Notes: generated by a model not told the origin, from the sequence alone. Counted from the first letter of the stretch, positions 26,185 through 35,804 are shown. The stretch: DNA of 64,000 nt from JAFGRU01 sp963665915 (GCA_963665915.2 CAXXSG010000009.1:14092-78091); one strand, 5' to 3'. Numbers and translations are program-made.

Positions 26185-26616
26185 TTACTTGCAAGGGCCG
26201 ATGTACCAGCCCGTATATGTGTAGCTCATTTGTATATTGCCGGGCATCATGGTGGTGGTCAGCGATCCCTGGAGGCGCTCACCACGATAGGTGACGGAAC
26301 CGTGCCCTTTCATCTCTCCGTTTTCCAGGGAACAGGCAAGGTCATAGCCGGCGTTGTTTTTCAGGATAATCAAGTTGGTAATGTCACAGTTCTGATCGTT
26401 GGCGTTGAAACGGTTGATTTCGGGGATGATATTTTCCGGGGTAATGCATTGCCGTGTGCCTACTACCGGCACCCGGACCGGAACCCCCGCCATTTCGACT
26501 TCAGCGTTTATTTCCCAGAGCCCTGCCCGCATATCGACCCAGGAATCTGCCCGGCAGGGGAGAAAAAAACCGGAAACCGCCAATGACAGTAGAACCAGAT
26601 AAATTATTCGCATCAT
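26185..26616 (-). CDS. DUF3617-family exported protein
   Basis: The protein has an N-terminal signal peptide (IYLVLLSLAVSGFFLPCRA) and the DUF3617 pattern: RAGLWEINAEVEMAGVPV, the conserved cysteine in QCITPENIIP, and a second half with GSVTYRGERLQGSLTTTM ending in GWYIGPCK. Function is unknown; members are periplasmic. The start is the ATG at 26616, six bases after AAGGA. It appears monocistronic. Confidence 0.8.
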   Translation of the reverse strand: MMRIIYLVLLSLAVSGFFLPCRADSWVDMRAGLWEINAEVEMAGVPVRVPVVGTRQCITPENIIPEINRFNANDQNCDITNLIILKNNAGYDLACSLENGEMKGHGSVTYRGERLQGSLTTTMMPGNIQMSYTYTGWYIGPCK

Positions 26617-26740
26617 CAAACATCCTTGTGAACAGCACCAGCCCCGTCCGAAACCCTTTGGGGGGTTATTGCAGATCTGTACCGCTTCATATCTTTCCAG
26701 GTGTAGTTCAGTGTTCTCTTTAAAAAAGGTGGAATAAAAC

Positions 26741-26909
26741 CCTAGGAGTCTGTTGGACTTAGGGGCTTGTAATGAGAAAATGGGAAATCGAGGACAGATT
26801 TTCGCTAATTTGAGATCAAATAGCAGGGCTATTTGTCAAAAATTTTCGGAAACATGGTCCGATTCGCCGATTTTGCAGTAGATTCATCCTAAGTCCGATA
26901 GGCTCTTAG
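26741..26909. repeat. Family 1 MITE-like element, full copy
   Basis: About 169 bp from CCTAGGAGTCTGTTGGACTT to AAGTCCGATAGGCTCTTAG; the ends are inverted repeats of each other. The interior has GAGAAAATGGGAAATCGAGG and ACAGATTTTCGC, both shared with the 58.1-kb copy, and GATTTTGCAGTAGATTC, shared with the 17.0-kb copy. No open frame of note. Confidence 0.82.
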
Positions 26910-26923
26910 CAGAGGTTCAATTT

Positions 26924-27331
26924 TCACCCGGGGAGTTGGTCGAAGCTGGCTATCTGGTCGATGGAGGACACCCAGGGGAGCATGCTTTCACAGAAAACAT
27001 TCAGGGACGGCGTCAGGTCTGTTGGATTATCCAACGACCCGATGGGAATGAGGCATTTTCCGGGGAATTTTTTATTGAGGTAATAAACCGGCGTTCCACA
27101 TTTGCGGCAAAAATGTTTTTCAACATTGTTCGTTGCCTGATAGGCGGTCATTTCGTTGCGGCCTGCAATGATTTCACAGCTCTGCTCATCGACTACGACA
27201 ATGGTTGCAAATGCCGCCCCGGACATTTTTCTACAGGTATTACAATGACAGTTGGCTACCATTTCGGCTTCTGACTTTATCTCGTATTTCACATCACTGC
27301 ATTTGCAGGACCCGGTTTTAATCTCTGACAT
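26924..27331 (-). CDS. GFA/CENP-V family zinc-binding protein
   Basis: The 135-residue protein has the GFA-family zinc cysteines: GSCKCSDVKY, NCHCNTCRKMSGAAFAT and HFCRKCGTPVYY, followed by a PIGSLDNP-type region. The family is named for glutathione-dependent formaldehyde-activating enzyme, but most members have no proven activity. AAGGAGG precedes the ATG. It lies beside a family 1 element and appears to be transcribed alone. Confidence 0.9.
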   Translation of the reverse strand: MSEIKTGSCKCSDVKYEIKSEAEMVANCHCNTCRKMSGAAFATIVVVDEQSCEIIAGRNEMTAYQATNNVEKHFCRKCGTPVYYLNKKFPGKCLIPIGSLDNPTDLTPSLNVFCESMLPWVSSIDQIASFDQLPG

Positions 27332-27427
27332 GAATTCGCCTCCTTACCCTGGAATTTTTCTAAAACCCGACGGGAAATTGTCAACAGGTGAAGAAATGTT
27401 TGTCACATCCACTTTCCAGACAGCCCC

Positions 27428-27925
27428 TCACTTTGTGTTTTGCTGAATGACCCGCCCGGGGCTGACAAACGAAATGCCCTGACCGGATTTCGCGCCGATC
27501 ATGACACATTCAATGATCGGGGTATTGACACTTTTTTCAGCACCCCAATTGACAATAAAGTTCGCGCCAAAACCACCCTTGTCCTCCCCTTCGGGAATAT
27601 AGATGTAGGTCGCAGCCAGCGGACCTAAGAGCAGATCTTTTTCATAGTACTTGTGGATCAACTTACCGTTGGTATCGAAATAATCAGCAGAGGTAACCGT
27701 AATGGAATTTTTCAGGTCGGTATTCCGGATACTTAAAATCGCAGCAAGTTGGAACGGAATTTTTTTTGGCGCGCTATATACATTTGAATAAACAGGCACA
27801 TAGACAGTTTGCCCTTGAGACAATAGAACCTCGGATGAAGCCAGAGCCGATGCCCCCTGCCCGCAAAAAAGAAATAGGCTGACAAGACCGGTGAGGGATA
27901 ATTTCACAAGACTAAGCTTTGGCAT
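27428..27925 (-). CDS. DUF3124-family exported protein
   Basis: The 165-residue protein has an N-terminal signal sequence (LSLTGLVSLFLFCGQGASA). The DUF3124 pattern follows: QTVYVPVYSNVYSAPKK, LAAILSIRNTDL, SITVTSADYFDTNGKLI, and GGFGANFIVNWGAE. It is probably periplasmic or membrane-anchored. The function is unknown. The ATG is preceded by AAAGGAG. Confidence 0.82.
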   Translation of the reverse strand: MPKLSLVKLSLTGLVSLFLFCGQGASALASSEVLLSQGQTVYVPVYSNVYSAPKKIPFQLAAILSIRNTDLKNSITVTSADYFDTNGKLIHKYYEKDLLLGPLAATYIYIPEGEDKGGFGANFIVNWGAEKSVNTPIIECVMIGAKSGQGISFVSPGRVIQQNTK

Positions 27926-28007
27926 GTCAAACTCCTTTCAGAACTCTTGCATGAACTTTTTCCAGTAAAGCATACCAGACTTCTGCTCTTGGAGTCCGGG
28001 CTTTTCG

Positions 28008-28070
28008 CCCGGTTTATTCATGACGCTTCGTCGCGAAACCGCCATTTGCAGCAGAATACTTCATGAATAA
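28008..28070. repeat. Family 2 repeat, internally deleted copy
   Basis: About 63 bp keeping both ends: CCCGGTTTATTCATGA with TCGTCGCGAAACCG on the left and TTCATGAATAA on the right. The middle present at 26.0-26.17 kb is missing, as in an internally deleted non-autonomous element. Confidence 0.75.
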
Positions 28071-28127
28071 GTGGAGCTCACAATACAAATATTTTCCGGG
28101 CACCTTTTCAGCAAGCCAAAAAAACAA

Positions 28128-28150
28128 TAAAAAACCGGGATATTTCCCGG
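28128..28150 (-). terminator. Terminator of the peptidoglycan-binding protein gene
   Basis: On the minus strand, CCGGGA and TCCCGG (28135-28140 with 28145-28150) form a stem with a four-base loop, followed by a run of six T's and then more T's. It lies about 50 bp after the stop at 28202. Confidence 0.85.
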
Positions 28151-28201
28151 CTGAAATAATGGGTGCCTCTGTTGGGTGGATTTACTGGTCAGACATAGTA
28201 T

Positions 28202-28702
28202 TTAGCCACCGCCCTCGGATTGCTCCGGTTGTTTCATGGGGGCTTGTTCCATGGGGTGTTTCTCCATCATTTGTTTCATCTGCTCCCCTTTCGGCTGCAT
28301 GGGGTGTTGCATCTTCTCGCCAAATTCCGGTGATAGACCGAAAAACTCCTGTTTTTCAGTACTAGGGGCAAGAGCCCGTAAAGTCTCCTGGTCGGGGGTT
28401 CCGGTCGCGGTCAGACCTTCAGACTGCTGGAATTGACTAATAGATACCCGGGTCTTCGGCCCCATAAAGCCGTCGGCCTGTCCCGCATTGAAACCTTGAT
28501 CATTTAGCAGGTTTTGCATTTCGCGAATCTGCTCTCGATTCAGATTGCTGGTCGCCACAGGATGCAGTTGGACCTCTTCACCCATTGAGCTGTTACCCAT
28601 CGGAGATTTCGCCATTTCCTCATGGCCGGCCCCGACAACCTGGCTGGCGGCAAACAAACCGGCCAAAAAAGCCGTTGTAATGATCAGAAGAAAATATTTC
28701 AT
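28202..28702 (-). CDS. Exported peptidoglycan-binding-domain protein with Met-rich tail
   Basis: The start at the ATG 28702 (MKYFLLIITTAFLAGLFAAS) is chosen because GGAG stands eight bases upstream and a signal peptide begins there; a longer frame has no such support. After the signal comes a Met/Ser-rich stretch, then a peptidoglycan-binding type 1 domain (REQIREMQNLLNDQGFNAG, DGFMGPKTRVSISQFQ). The last 40 residues are rich in Met, Gln, Pro and Lys with repeated M-x-x-M-like spacing and two HPM motifs. Binding of soft metals by the tail is only a guess. Confidence 0.75.
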   Translation of the reverse strand: MKYFLLIITTAFLAGLFAASQVVGAGHEEMAKSPMGNSSMGEEVQLHPVATSNLNREQIREMQNLLNDQGFNAGQADGFMGPKTRVSISQFQQSEGLTATGTPDQETLRALAPSTEKQEFFGLSPEFGEKMQHPMQPKGEQMKQMMEKHPMEQAPMKQPEQSEGGG

Positions 28703-29092
28703 TGTTGTTCTCCTTTCCCGGATGTTTTGCGAGGTCACCCAAAGTCAACCTGACCGTATCATTTTTTGCAATCGGCCCTGTTGCATCAGTCTATTAAATA
28801 CCGTCAAAAGTTTTTATTTTTCCCTATGTAATTTGTTTATCAGGTCCATAATTGTTGTCAATGTGTGCAAATGACGACAAATACACTCACCTGAAATATT
28901 CTTGGAGAAATCAAAGCAATATACCGTCTGCCACAGCAGGTTGGAGGCTCGGATTGCAAAGGGAGGGACCTAGACTACAGAAAGAGTGAGAGCTTTTCAG
29001 AAAAAAAAACGAGAGGGCATACATTCCGCAAAACTGATCGGGAAGGTCGTTATAATGGCAGGGCTTTTACCTTTTAAATCAACAAAAAAACA
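28703..29092. other. Intergenic region
   Basis: AT-rich spacer with no convincing gene, repeat or RNA seen by eye. A frame of about 86 codons from 28986 overlaps the next gene's 3' end and terminator and has no family resemblance, so I do not call it. Confidence 0.3.
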
Positions 29093-29118
29093 GGCCGAAT
29101 CCTGTATAGGATTCGGCC
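29083..29118 (-). terminator. Terminator of the exported protein gene
   Basis: A perfect 11-bp stem (GGCCGAATCCT 29093-29103 / AGGATTCGGCC 29108-29118) with loop GTAT is followed on the minus strand by TGTTTTTTTG. It lies about 30 bp after the stop at 29148. Confidence 0.92.
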
Positions 29119-29147
29119 ATGTCATTTTCGCACGGATAAACTTTTAC

Positions 29148-30035
29148 TCAAACCTGACCATCGGGATCAATTTTAATTTTTTCGATAAGTACCCGGGGGA
29201 CGATTATGGTTACACCAACCTTTTTTTTCAGCAATTCCAACTCTGAGCTAAAAGCCTGACAGTCGCTTTCACTGCTTTGTGGAGCCGGAATCCGAATTTC
29301 CTCGTTTTCAAAAAATTTGACGATTTCGTCCAGGTGGGCCAGGCCGATGGTGAGCATGACCCGGGGTGTCATAATGTTGCCCTCTTCAAATTCCGCCTCG
29401 ATGACTCCTGGAACGCTCTGTAGAATGGCAGCGGATCTGCGTTCCTGCAGATATTCAAGCTCACTACCGTATGAGGAAGACAACACCGCGCCGTTTTTCA
29501 GGCCGCCATAAAGGGCTCTTTTTACACTGCCGTACAGTTCCCTGTCTTCGACCTGACACAGCCCGATACCGTAGTTTTGATGGAGGAGAATCTCGGCGTT
29601 GATGAAAACGGTCGAATCGGCCAATTTATCTTCCAGAATCTTTCCGTCGAACAGCGTCATCCTTTCCCAGGCCACACCGGCGGAGTCCCACTTGCCAAAA
29701 AAACCCTCGGGGAGAATCAGACCGACCTGCCTCTCCCTGATCAGCCACTCACCAATCCGAAAGGTTTCGATCTGGGCCTGAACCGTAAAATCATTATTGG
29801 CGCCGGTTATAGGACTTCGATGACTGTTGGCAACAATGTATACCTGGCAAGGGCTGTCGGCATTCTGTCGAAAGATAATTTTTCCAAGATCGGCAGGAAA
29901 TTCGCCGGCGAGAGCAGCCCCGGCCCCTATTTTAAGAACCTGACCCGCCTGAAGTGGGCTGCTGCAACACAAGCCAAAGAGGCCCAGCAGGATCGCAATG
30001 AGACAGCGAAATTCGATTAGAAAGGTTTTTATCAT
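29148..30035 (-). CDS. Exported protein of unknown function
   Basis: I take the ATG at 30035, because MIKTFLIEFRCLIAILLGLF begins a signal peptide or anchor; the frame extends 27 codons upstream without sense. The mature protein has PCQVYIVANSHRSPITGA, QAQIETFRIGEWLIRERQVG, LILPEGFFGKW, and a helical C-terminal part ending KKVGVTIIVPRVLIEKI. The NSHRS and LLPEGFFG pattern vaguely recalls TraB/ChaN-like haem or metal-binding folds, but I do not recognise the family firmly. It is followed by its own terminator. Confidence 0.6.
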   Translation of the reverse strand: MIKTFLIEFRCLIAILLGLFGLCCSSPLQAGQVLKIGAGAALAGEFPADLGKIIFRQNADSPCQVYIVANSHRSPITGANNDFTVQAQIETFRIGEWLIRERQVGLILPEGFFGKWDSAGVAWERMTLFDGKILEDKLADSTVFINAEILLHQNYGIGLCQVEDRELYGSVKRALYGGLKNGAVLSSSYGSELEYLQERRSAAILQSVPGVIEAEFEEGNIMTPRVMLTIGLAHLDEIVKFFENEEIRIPAPQSSESDCQAFSSELELLKKKVGVTIIVPRVLIEKIKIDPDGQV

Positions 30036-30809
30036 CTTTACAGCTCTTGCCGCCCGGGTTTTGGAATGTTCAAGGCAGGAACTGCAGACGTCGGAGAAGC
30101 TGTATATAACTATCATCCGGCAGTCCCGCTGTCCTGGGGCAAGAACCCTTTAGACCGGTGACTTTGTGTATTCATCTTTCGATGAATTTGCCTTTTTCAG
30201 ATTGCTTTCAAAATTGTTATGAATTCAAAACCGGTGCCAGGTCTCTGAGAAATTTGTATAAATTCAACTGCAGAAAAAAAGGGCCACTCCACCCTTATTT
30301 ACGATGCCGACCCGGGTTCCAGAGAAAACGAATAAGGTCAGACCAACAAATTCCATTTTTTGAAAACGGTAGACGTGAACACCTCTACCCTGACCAGGAA
30401 CAGTCAGCCAGTTTCAAAAAATCGTTTGTGTATAGATAAATGGTCACGAATTCAACATTCAATTGCGTAATCAATAAGTTGAAATCTCATTATTTGTCTT
30501 TACCTGTTATATTTTTAATAGGTGTTGATATCCAAACATGGTCAATTTTCCCGATGACATTTATTCAGGAGACCCTTGATCTCCTTTTTAAACATGCCTC
30601 TGAATGTTCTTTTAAGAAATCGAATAAAGTTTTGCCGCAATGAAAAGAGGGAGGCCGCTTGCTCTCTGAAAGATTTGCACTTTCCATGGTGACGACAACT
30701 TGAACAGACCTTATTGGCCCTGTTTAATAGAATGGCTGACTTAGGTCAATGTGGACTCGAGCCCACACCGGACATACCGTATCTCCGACAGAAAGGAAGG
30801 TGATTGGTT
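30036..30809. other. Long intergenic region between divergent genes
   Basis: About 770 bp with no credible gene. The left 130 bp, read on the minus strand, form a GC-rich leader with possible pairing between CCGGCAGTCCCGC and CAGGACAGCGGGACTGCCGG-type segments near 30115-30140. The remainder is AT-rich with no repeat matched elsewhere in the window. Confidence 0.35.
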
Positions 30810-33623
30810 ATGATGAAGAACTTTAAAAATATCTGTCAGACCTTAATTGGCCTTGTACTGTTGGGGATTATTTTCATCGCTCAGGGTTGCTCGTATTCTC
30901 CTTTTGAAGCTTTTTTGATCTCCAAGGAGAGCAAGAAACTGACAGTGCTGAACTACGATGACAATAAGGAACGCCTTGATGTTGAAGGTTCACCCTTTGA
31001 TATCGGTGAGGGGGCGGAGGACATCATCTATGATCCAAGGCACAGGAGAGTCTATGTGGCCAACTCCCATGAAAACTCCGTTTCCGTATTCAAGATGAAA
31101 TTGATATCGGAAAGCACTTTCCAAAGACGCTATGTCCTGCAGGAGCTGGAAAAAATATCAACAGGAGAGGAACCGGTTGCTGTTGAGGTTGATACGAAAA
31201 ACAATCTTGTTTTGGTACTTCATAGCGACGGAACGCTTATGAGATTCAACGGCAAGGACCTCACGCTGAATGGAGAAAAAAATATCTTGCGGGATTTAAA
31301 TTTTACGCCCGAGGCCGCCGATCTCACATATGACGCACGCCATGATTTAATCTATGTTCTTGATAAGGGTATTGACGCAATGCTGGTTTTTGATGGGGCC
31401 ACCCTGGAGTCTTTAAATTTTGTAAAAACTCCATCCGCGCCCTGTTCTTTACTTTATGACTATGTCAATGACTGGGTCTATGTAACAACTCGTGGGGATG
31501 AACTTGCCCAGGAGCCCCCTGGGCTCTCTGTATACAGAGCCGGTCCGCACTGTTTTCCGGTGAGAGACCCTATCTCTTTTGAGCTGCCCTATAGATGCCC
31601 AATGGTGGCATATGATGATGTTCACAATCTGCTCTACGTAAGTCGGGGGACGACCCGTGTTTATGATGCGGAATCCTTTGAATTGATTGACGAGATGCAA
31701 ACCTCCCTCCCCTATTCCCTTGCCACCGGCAGGATTGACCGTACAGGAAGCACCCTGCTCTATCTTGGCCAGCCGGGGTCTGTTCGTGTTTATGAAATCA
31801 GGGGCGGGGCAAATCATGTCTATCTGGATCAAATAACATTGCCCGGGCCTGCCGACCATGCGGCGGCTGTCGGTCCTGGCTGTCCTGAAATTATTTCCAT
31901 GGAACCGCAGGAGGGCAAGGTTGGTGAAAAGGTTACAATACTTGGTTTGAACTTTGGAGACCAACAGGGGATAAGTCTTGTGCAGTTTGGCGGGGCACCC
32001 GTCACTGCCGAGGACGTTATAAGCTGGAGCGACACGAACGTTCAGGTAAAGGTTCCTGAAATGGCCAGATCCGGGGAGGTTCGAGTAATTATCGGCAACA
32101 GCTCCACTGTCTTGCCCGACGATCAAAGTGTTGGTGAATTTGAGGTCATACCCGGCAGTATAATCCATGTGAGCGCGAGGGAAGGGAGCAATGGAGACGA
32201 CGGCAGCGAGGCCCGCCCCTACAAAACCCTGACCTATGCCCTTTCCAAAGCCCGACCTTCCGATGTGCTGTATGTCCACTGGGGGAGATATAACCGCGAC
32301 CTGGGGGAGAGATTCCCATTGCAGGTGCCCGACGGGATAAGGGTCGAAGGCTACGGGGCCGGTCACTTCCAGATCATCTATTCTTCTCCGGGTGATTATG
32401 CCGTGGAGTTGGGAGAAGGGTCATCCGTATACAACATGAGTGTTTTCGTGGAGGAAGATTCATCCAATGGAGGCACGACGGCAATCGGAATTTTTTCGAG
32501 GAAAACTTCATATATTGAAGAGACGGTGGTTGCGGGATTCAGGACGGGGGTGTCTCTGGACGGCGGAATCAACGGTGAAATTAGTCCTTCCATTAAGAAC
32601 TCGCATATTTCAGCCTGCGAGACCGGCATCAAGGTCCGGGGAAACAACACCAATACCGAAATTGTCGACAATCATCTGTTTGAAAACACGGTTGCCATTG
32701 ACATGTTGGGAAATGCGAACAGGGTGATCTCAAATGACATAACGGATAATGTCGAAATGGGGGTAAAGGTCCAGGGAAAGACCGCTTTGATATCCTCCAA
32801 CATAATCTCAAGGACACAAAATCCTGATCCGCATTCTCTTGGAACAGGAATATGGGGGGGCGCCATTACACACACCATTATCCACGGAAATCAGATTTAC
32901 AATAATGAGGAGGGCGTTTTTACCTCCGTTCAGCCCGGTTATCATCATTTTATCCGCGGGAACAGGGTAGAAAACAATTCAAGGGCCGGCCTTCGTGTGG
33001 CTGGCGACGGATTCTGTGTTCTTGAGCAAAATGAGATACGAGAAAATCAGGAGTCCGGAGTTTATTTAATGATCGCGAATTCCAGGTTTCAAAAAAACTC
33101 CATTTCTTATAATTTGGATGGGATAACTGTATATTCCATGACGAAACTTGAAACCCTGCTGGTTGACAATATGCTTTACGGAAATACCAGGTTTGGCCTC
33201 GGCATTCACGGAAATCCACCAAACATTGAAGAAGGTGTTTCCGTTCGAGTGGGTGAAAGTGACGGCCTCGGCAATACTATTTCCAATAACGGCAAGGGAA
33301 TATACGTATCAAGAGCCTGGGCCTATGTATATAACAACACGCTTCTGGAAAATGAATGGGGAGTTGTTGCCTCGGAGCAGGGTTTCGTTAATATGGGTTC
33401 GGGGGACAGGCCCGGATTGAATACCATCCGCAACAGCACCCATGTCGGTCTCTCCAATTCCTCCAACCGAACCATCAGGGCGGCGGGCAACACCTGGAAC
33501 CCTTCGGTACAGGAGGCTGATGATGAAGGGCATTATCCCCCCGGCGTTGTGGAAGGACCGGTTCAACCTCAGGATGGCAACAATTACAGTATAGGCTCAC
33601 AATATGGGAAGATAGAGTTCTAA
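30810..33623 (+). CDS. Large lipoprotein: beta-propeller, IPT/TIG and right-handed beta-helix
   Basis: The start is the ATG at 30810, nine bases after GGAAGG. A lipoprotein signal follows (LGIIFIAQGC), so the protein is likely anchored by Cys near residue 28. Residues about 40-370 hold repeats of the YncE/NHL beta-propeller type (EDIIYDPRHRRVYVANSHE; DLTYDARHDLIYVLD; LLYDYVNDWVYVTT). Residues about 380-455 form an IPT/TIG domain (PQEGKVGEKVTILGLNFG). From about 465 a DUF1565-like start (SEARPYKTLTYALSKA) opens a long parallel beta-helix with many xNxIxxN turns to the C-terminus. It may bind or modify extracellular polysaccharide, or act as an adhesin; no catalytic residues are evident. Confidence 0.8.
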   Translation: MMKNFKNICQTLIGLVLLGIIFIAQGCSYSPFEAFLISKESKKLTVLNYDDNKERLDVEGSPFDIGEGAEDIIYDPRHRRVYVANSHENSVSVFKMKLISESTFQRRYVLQELEKISTGEEPVAVEVDTKNNLVLVLHSDGTLMRFNGKDLTLNGEKNILRDLNFTPEAADLTYDARHDLIYVLDKGIDAMLVFDGATLESLNFVKTPSAPCSLLYDYVNDWVYVTTRGDELAQEPPGLSVYRAGPHCFPVRDPISFELPYRCPMVAYDDVHNLLYVSRGTTRVYDAESFELIDEMQTSLPYSLATGRIDRTGSTLLYLGQPGSVRVYEIRGGANHVYLDQITLPGPADHAAAVGPGCPEIISMEPQEGKVGEKVTILGLNFGDQQGISLVQFGGAPVTAEDVISWSDTNVQVKVPEMARSGEVRVIIGNSSTVLPDDQSVGEFEVIPGSIIHVSAREGSNGDDGSEARPYKTLTYALSKARPSDVLYVHWGRYNRDLGERFPLQVPDGIRVEGYGAGHFQIIYSSPGDYAVELGEGSSVYNMSVFVEEDSSNGGTTAIGIFSRKTSYIEETVVAGFRTGVSLDGGINGEISPSIKNSHISACETGIKVRGNNTNTEIVDNHLFENTVAIDMLGNANRVISNDITDNVEMGVKVQGKTALISSNIISRTQNPDPHSLGTGIWGGAITHTIIHGNQIYNNEEGVFTSVQPGYHHFIRGNRVENNSRAGLRVAGDGFCVLEQNEIRENQESGVYLMIANSRFQKNSISYNLDGITVYSMTKLETLLVDNMLYGNTRFGLGIHGNPPNIEEGVSVRVGESDGLGNTISNNGKGIYVSRAWAYVYNNTLLENEWGVVASEQGFVNMGSGDRPGLNTIRNSTHVGLSNSSNRTIRAAGNTWNPSVQEADDEGHYPPGVVEGPVQPQDGNNYSIGSQYGKIEF

Positions 33624-33652
33624 CCTATGCCCCATGCTCCTTTGTGCGCTCG

Positions 33653-33994
33653 TTACGCCTTGCGAACGAATTGTGATTTCAGTTTCATGGCACCGATCCC
33701 GTCAATCTTGCAGTCGATATCATGATCGCCATCGACCAGGCGGATATTTTTTACTTTAGTGCCGACCTTGACCACCAATGATGAACCTTTGACCTTGAGG
33801 TCTTTGATCACTGTAACCATATCACCGTCTTTAAGAACATTGCCGTTGGCATCCTTAATAACAGGCTCACTATCGGAGCTTTCGATTGCCGCATCTTTTG
33901 CCCATTCGTGCGCACATTCCGGGCAAACAAGCATATTTCTGTCTTCGTAGGTGTATTCTGAACCACATTTTATACAACTAGGGAAATCACTCAT
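33653..33994 (-). CDS. yjdM: PhnA/YjdM-family zinc-ribbon protein
   Basis: The product from the ATG at 33994 is 113 residues: MSDFPSCIKCGSEYTYEDRN, then LVCPECAHEW (two CxxC pairs forming a zinc ribbon), GNVLKDGDMVTVIKDLKVKG, and the conserved C-terminal KIDGIGAMKLKSQFVRKA. The family was named PhnA for the phosphonate operon, but no general function is established. An upstream in-frame extension of 46 codons has no family match. Confidence 0.93.
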   Translation of the reverse strand: MSDFPSCIKCGSEYTYEDRNMLVCPECAHEWAKDAAIESSDSEPVIKDANGNVLKDGDMVTVIKDLKVKGSSLVVKVGTKVKNIRLVDGDHDIDCKIDGIGAMKLKSQFVRKA

Positions 33995-34189
33995 ATTATA
34001 TCCTGTATCTTGCACCTGCTGATTAATGAGGGAGAAAAAATTCACCCAATTCGATTTTGTTGACAAAACTTCGAGGTTCTTTCCTGAGTCTTTCAATCGT
34101 CCAAAGGTATTAGAACTTGCCATCAAAAACAAGCCAAAATCCCCTTAAACATGGCCTTGTAGTGTATCAAGAAATAATGGCAGGATTAA

Positions 34190-34226
34190 AAGCATGCTTG
34201 ACAACCGCATTTCCAATGTCATCTTT
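34190..34226 (+). pseudogene. Remnant of DUF99 gene 5' end (copy 1)
   Basis: ATG CTT GAC AAC CGC ATT TCC AAT GTC ATC encodes MLDNRISNVI. This is nearly the beginning of the intact DUF99 protein at 43.2 kb (MPNDRISNVI). The match stops there and the frame degenerates into AT-rich sequence. It would be coincidental alone, but two longer copies follow at 38.9 and 40.2 kb. Confidence 0.5.
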
Positions 34227-34391
34227 TCCCTTCTTTCTGATTTTTCTGCACACTTTAAGGTCTGATTTTTGCGCACTTGAATTTTTTAATTTTCCCGGCC
34301 TAAGATAAGACTTAACTTCAATTTAATTCCCGGCTCGAAGGGTCGGTCTCAAAAAATCAATCTGCTTGTTTACCAAAAGGGAGGGATTTAC

Positions 34392-35804
34392 ATGGCTTGG
34401 AACAAAATGATCAGGCATGGGTATGTATTGTGGTTGGGAATGCTGGTAATAGTTCTGGCCGGGCCCGTTTCAGCCGAGGATAACTACCAATCGTCGACAG
34501 CAGTGAAACCCTCCATCGCCACAGAAAAACTGGAATGGATGGTCAAGCCCTTAGCTCAGGACGAACTGGTTGTCGAGGCCGATGCCTGGCTAACGCTGGT
34601 CAAAAGCAAAACCCGCCAGATCAGCGCGGCCGAGATTGCTTTGATCCACCAGCGTCAGCAGGTTGAAGCCGCAAAGGATACCGAAGCCGCCGTCAAATCC
34701 GACAAAGCCCCCCAAGGGACAAAGCCCACAGTCGAGACACAGCAGGCCGAGGAACTGACTGAAAAGAAGGAGCAGGCCAAAGAGAAGACAGTCCTCAGCC
34801 TGAACGAATTGCGCGACCAGCGTGCAGCGTTGGTCGAAAAGCTCGATGTGGTGCTGGCTGAACTGAAAAAAAAGGGGGGCGATCCCAAACCGTACAAAAC
34901 CTATATTAAAGCCATCTCCGGTATTGCGGTCGACGTGACCGACACCTCCTCCGCGTGGTTGACGGTAACTGGCTGGATCAAATCCGATCAGGGCGGAATG
35001 AAATGGGGATTGAACCTGCTCAAGTTTGTGATAACCTTGCTCGTGTTCTGGATTCTCGCCCGCATCACCGGAAGTGCAACCCACTCCATCGTCAGCCGCG
35101 CCGGTTCGAAACTGACCGATCTGCAGAAAACCTTTATCGTCAGCAGCCTGCGCCGCGCGGTGATAATTCTCGGTCTGATCGTGGCTGTCTCGGCGCTTGG
35201 CATCAACATCGGCCCCCTGCTCGCCCTCATCGGTGCCGCCGGTTTTGTCGTTGCCTTCGCCCTGCAGGGGACACTCAGCAATTTTGCCAGCGGCATCATG
35301 ATCTTACTTTACCGGCCTTTTGACGTCGGCGATATCATCACCGTCAGCGGCGAATCCGGCATCGTCGAAACAATGAATCTCATGTGCACCAATCTGCGCA
35401 GCTTCGACAACAAGCTGACGGTCGTCCCCAACAACTCCGTCTGGGGCAACACTATCACCAACGCTACCGGCCACTCGGTCAACCGACGCGTGGACCTGGT
35501 CTTCGGAATCGGCTACAGCGACGACGCCGACAAGGCCCAGGCCATCCTGAGAGACATCGTTTCCAGCCACAAACTGGTCCTCTCCAACCCCGAGACGGTG
35601 ATACGCATGCACGAACTGGCTGACTCGTCGGTCAATCTGATCTGCAGGCCCTGGGTCAATACCGCCGACTACTGGACGGTCTACTGGGATATCACCCAGA
35701 TGGTTAAACAGCATTTTGATGCCGAGGGTATCAACATCCCATTCCCACAGCAGGATGTACATATCTACCAGCACAAAGAGACGCAGGAGCCGACGTCCTC
35801 CTGA
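34392..35804 (+). CDS. MscS-family mechanosensitive channel
   Basis: The 470-residue protein has a signal peptide (LWLGMLVIVLAGPVSA), a periplasmic region of about 160 residues that is Lys/Glu/Gln-rich and probably coiled coil, and three membrane segments from about residue 205. The pore helix and beta domain are typical of MscS: ALIGAAGFVVAFALQGTLSN, FASGIMILLYRPFDVGDII, NSVWGNTITNATGH. The C-terminal domain ends with NIPFPQQDVHIYQ, the classic MscS end. Such channels release solutes on osmotic downshock. GGGAGG precedes the ATG. Confidence 0.93.
   Translation: MAWNKMIRHGYVLWLGMLVIVLAGPVSAEDNYQSSTAVKPSIATEKLEWMVKPLAQDELVVEADAWLTLVKSKTRQISAAEIALIHQRQQVEAAKDTEAAVKSDKAPQGTKPTVETQQAEELTEKKEQAKEKTVLSLNELRDQRAALVEKLDVVLAELKKKGGDPKPYKTYIKAISGIAVDVTDTSSAWLTVTGWIKSDQGGMKWGLNLLKFVITLLVFWILARITGSATHSIVSRAGSKLTDLQKTFIVSSLRRAVIILGLIVAVSALGINIGPLLALIGAAGFVVAFALQGTLSNFASGIMILLYRPFDVGDIITVSGESGIVETMNLMCTNLRSFDNKLTVVPNNSVWGNTITNATGHSVNRRVDLVFGIGYSDDADKAQAILRDIVSSHKLVLSNPETVIRMHELADSSVNLICRPWVNTADYWTVYWDITQMVKQHFDAEGINIPFPQQDVHIYQHKETQEPTSS

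Noticed and set aside
30036..30160. Riboswitch in the leader of the exported protein at 29.1-30.0 kb
   Set aside because: GC-rich pairing is present but I cannot match it to any known class such as the GEMM c-di-GMP aptamer.
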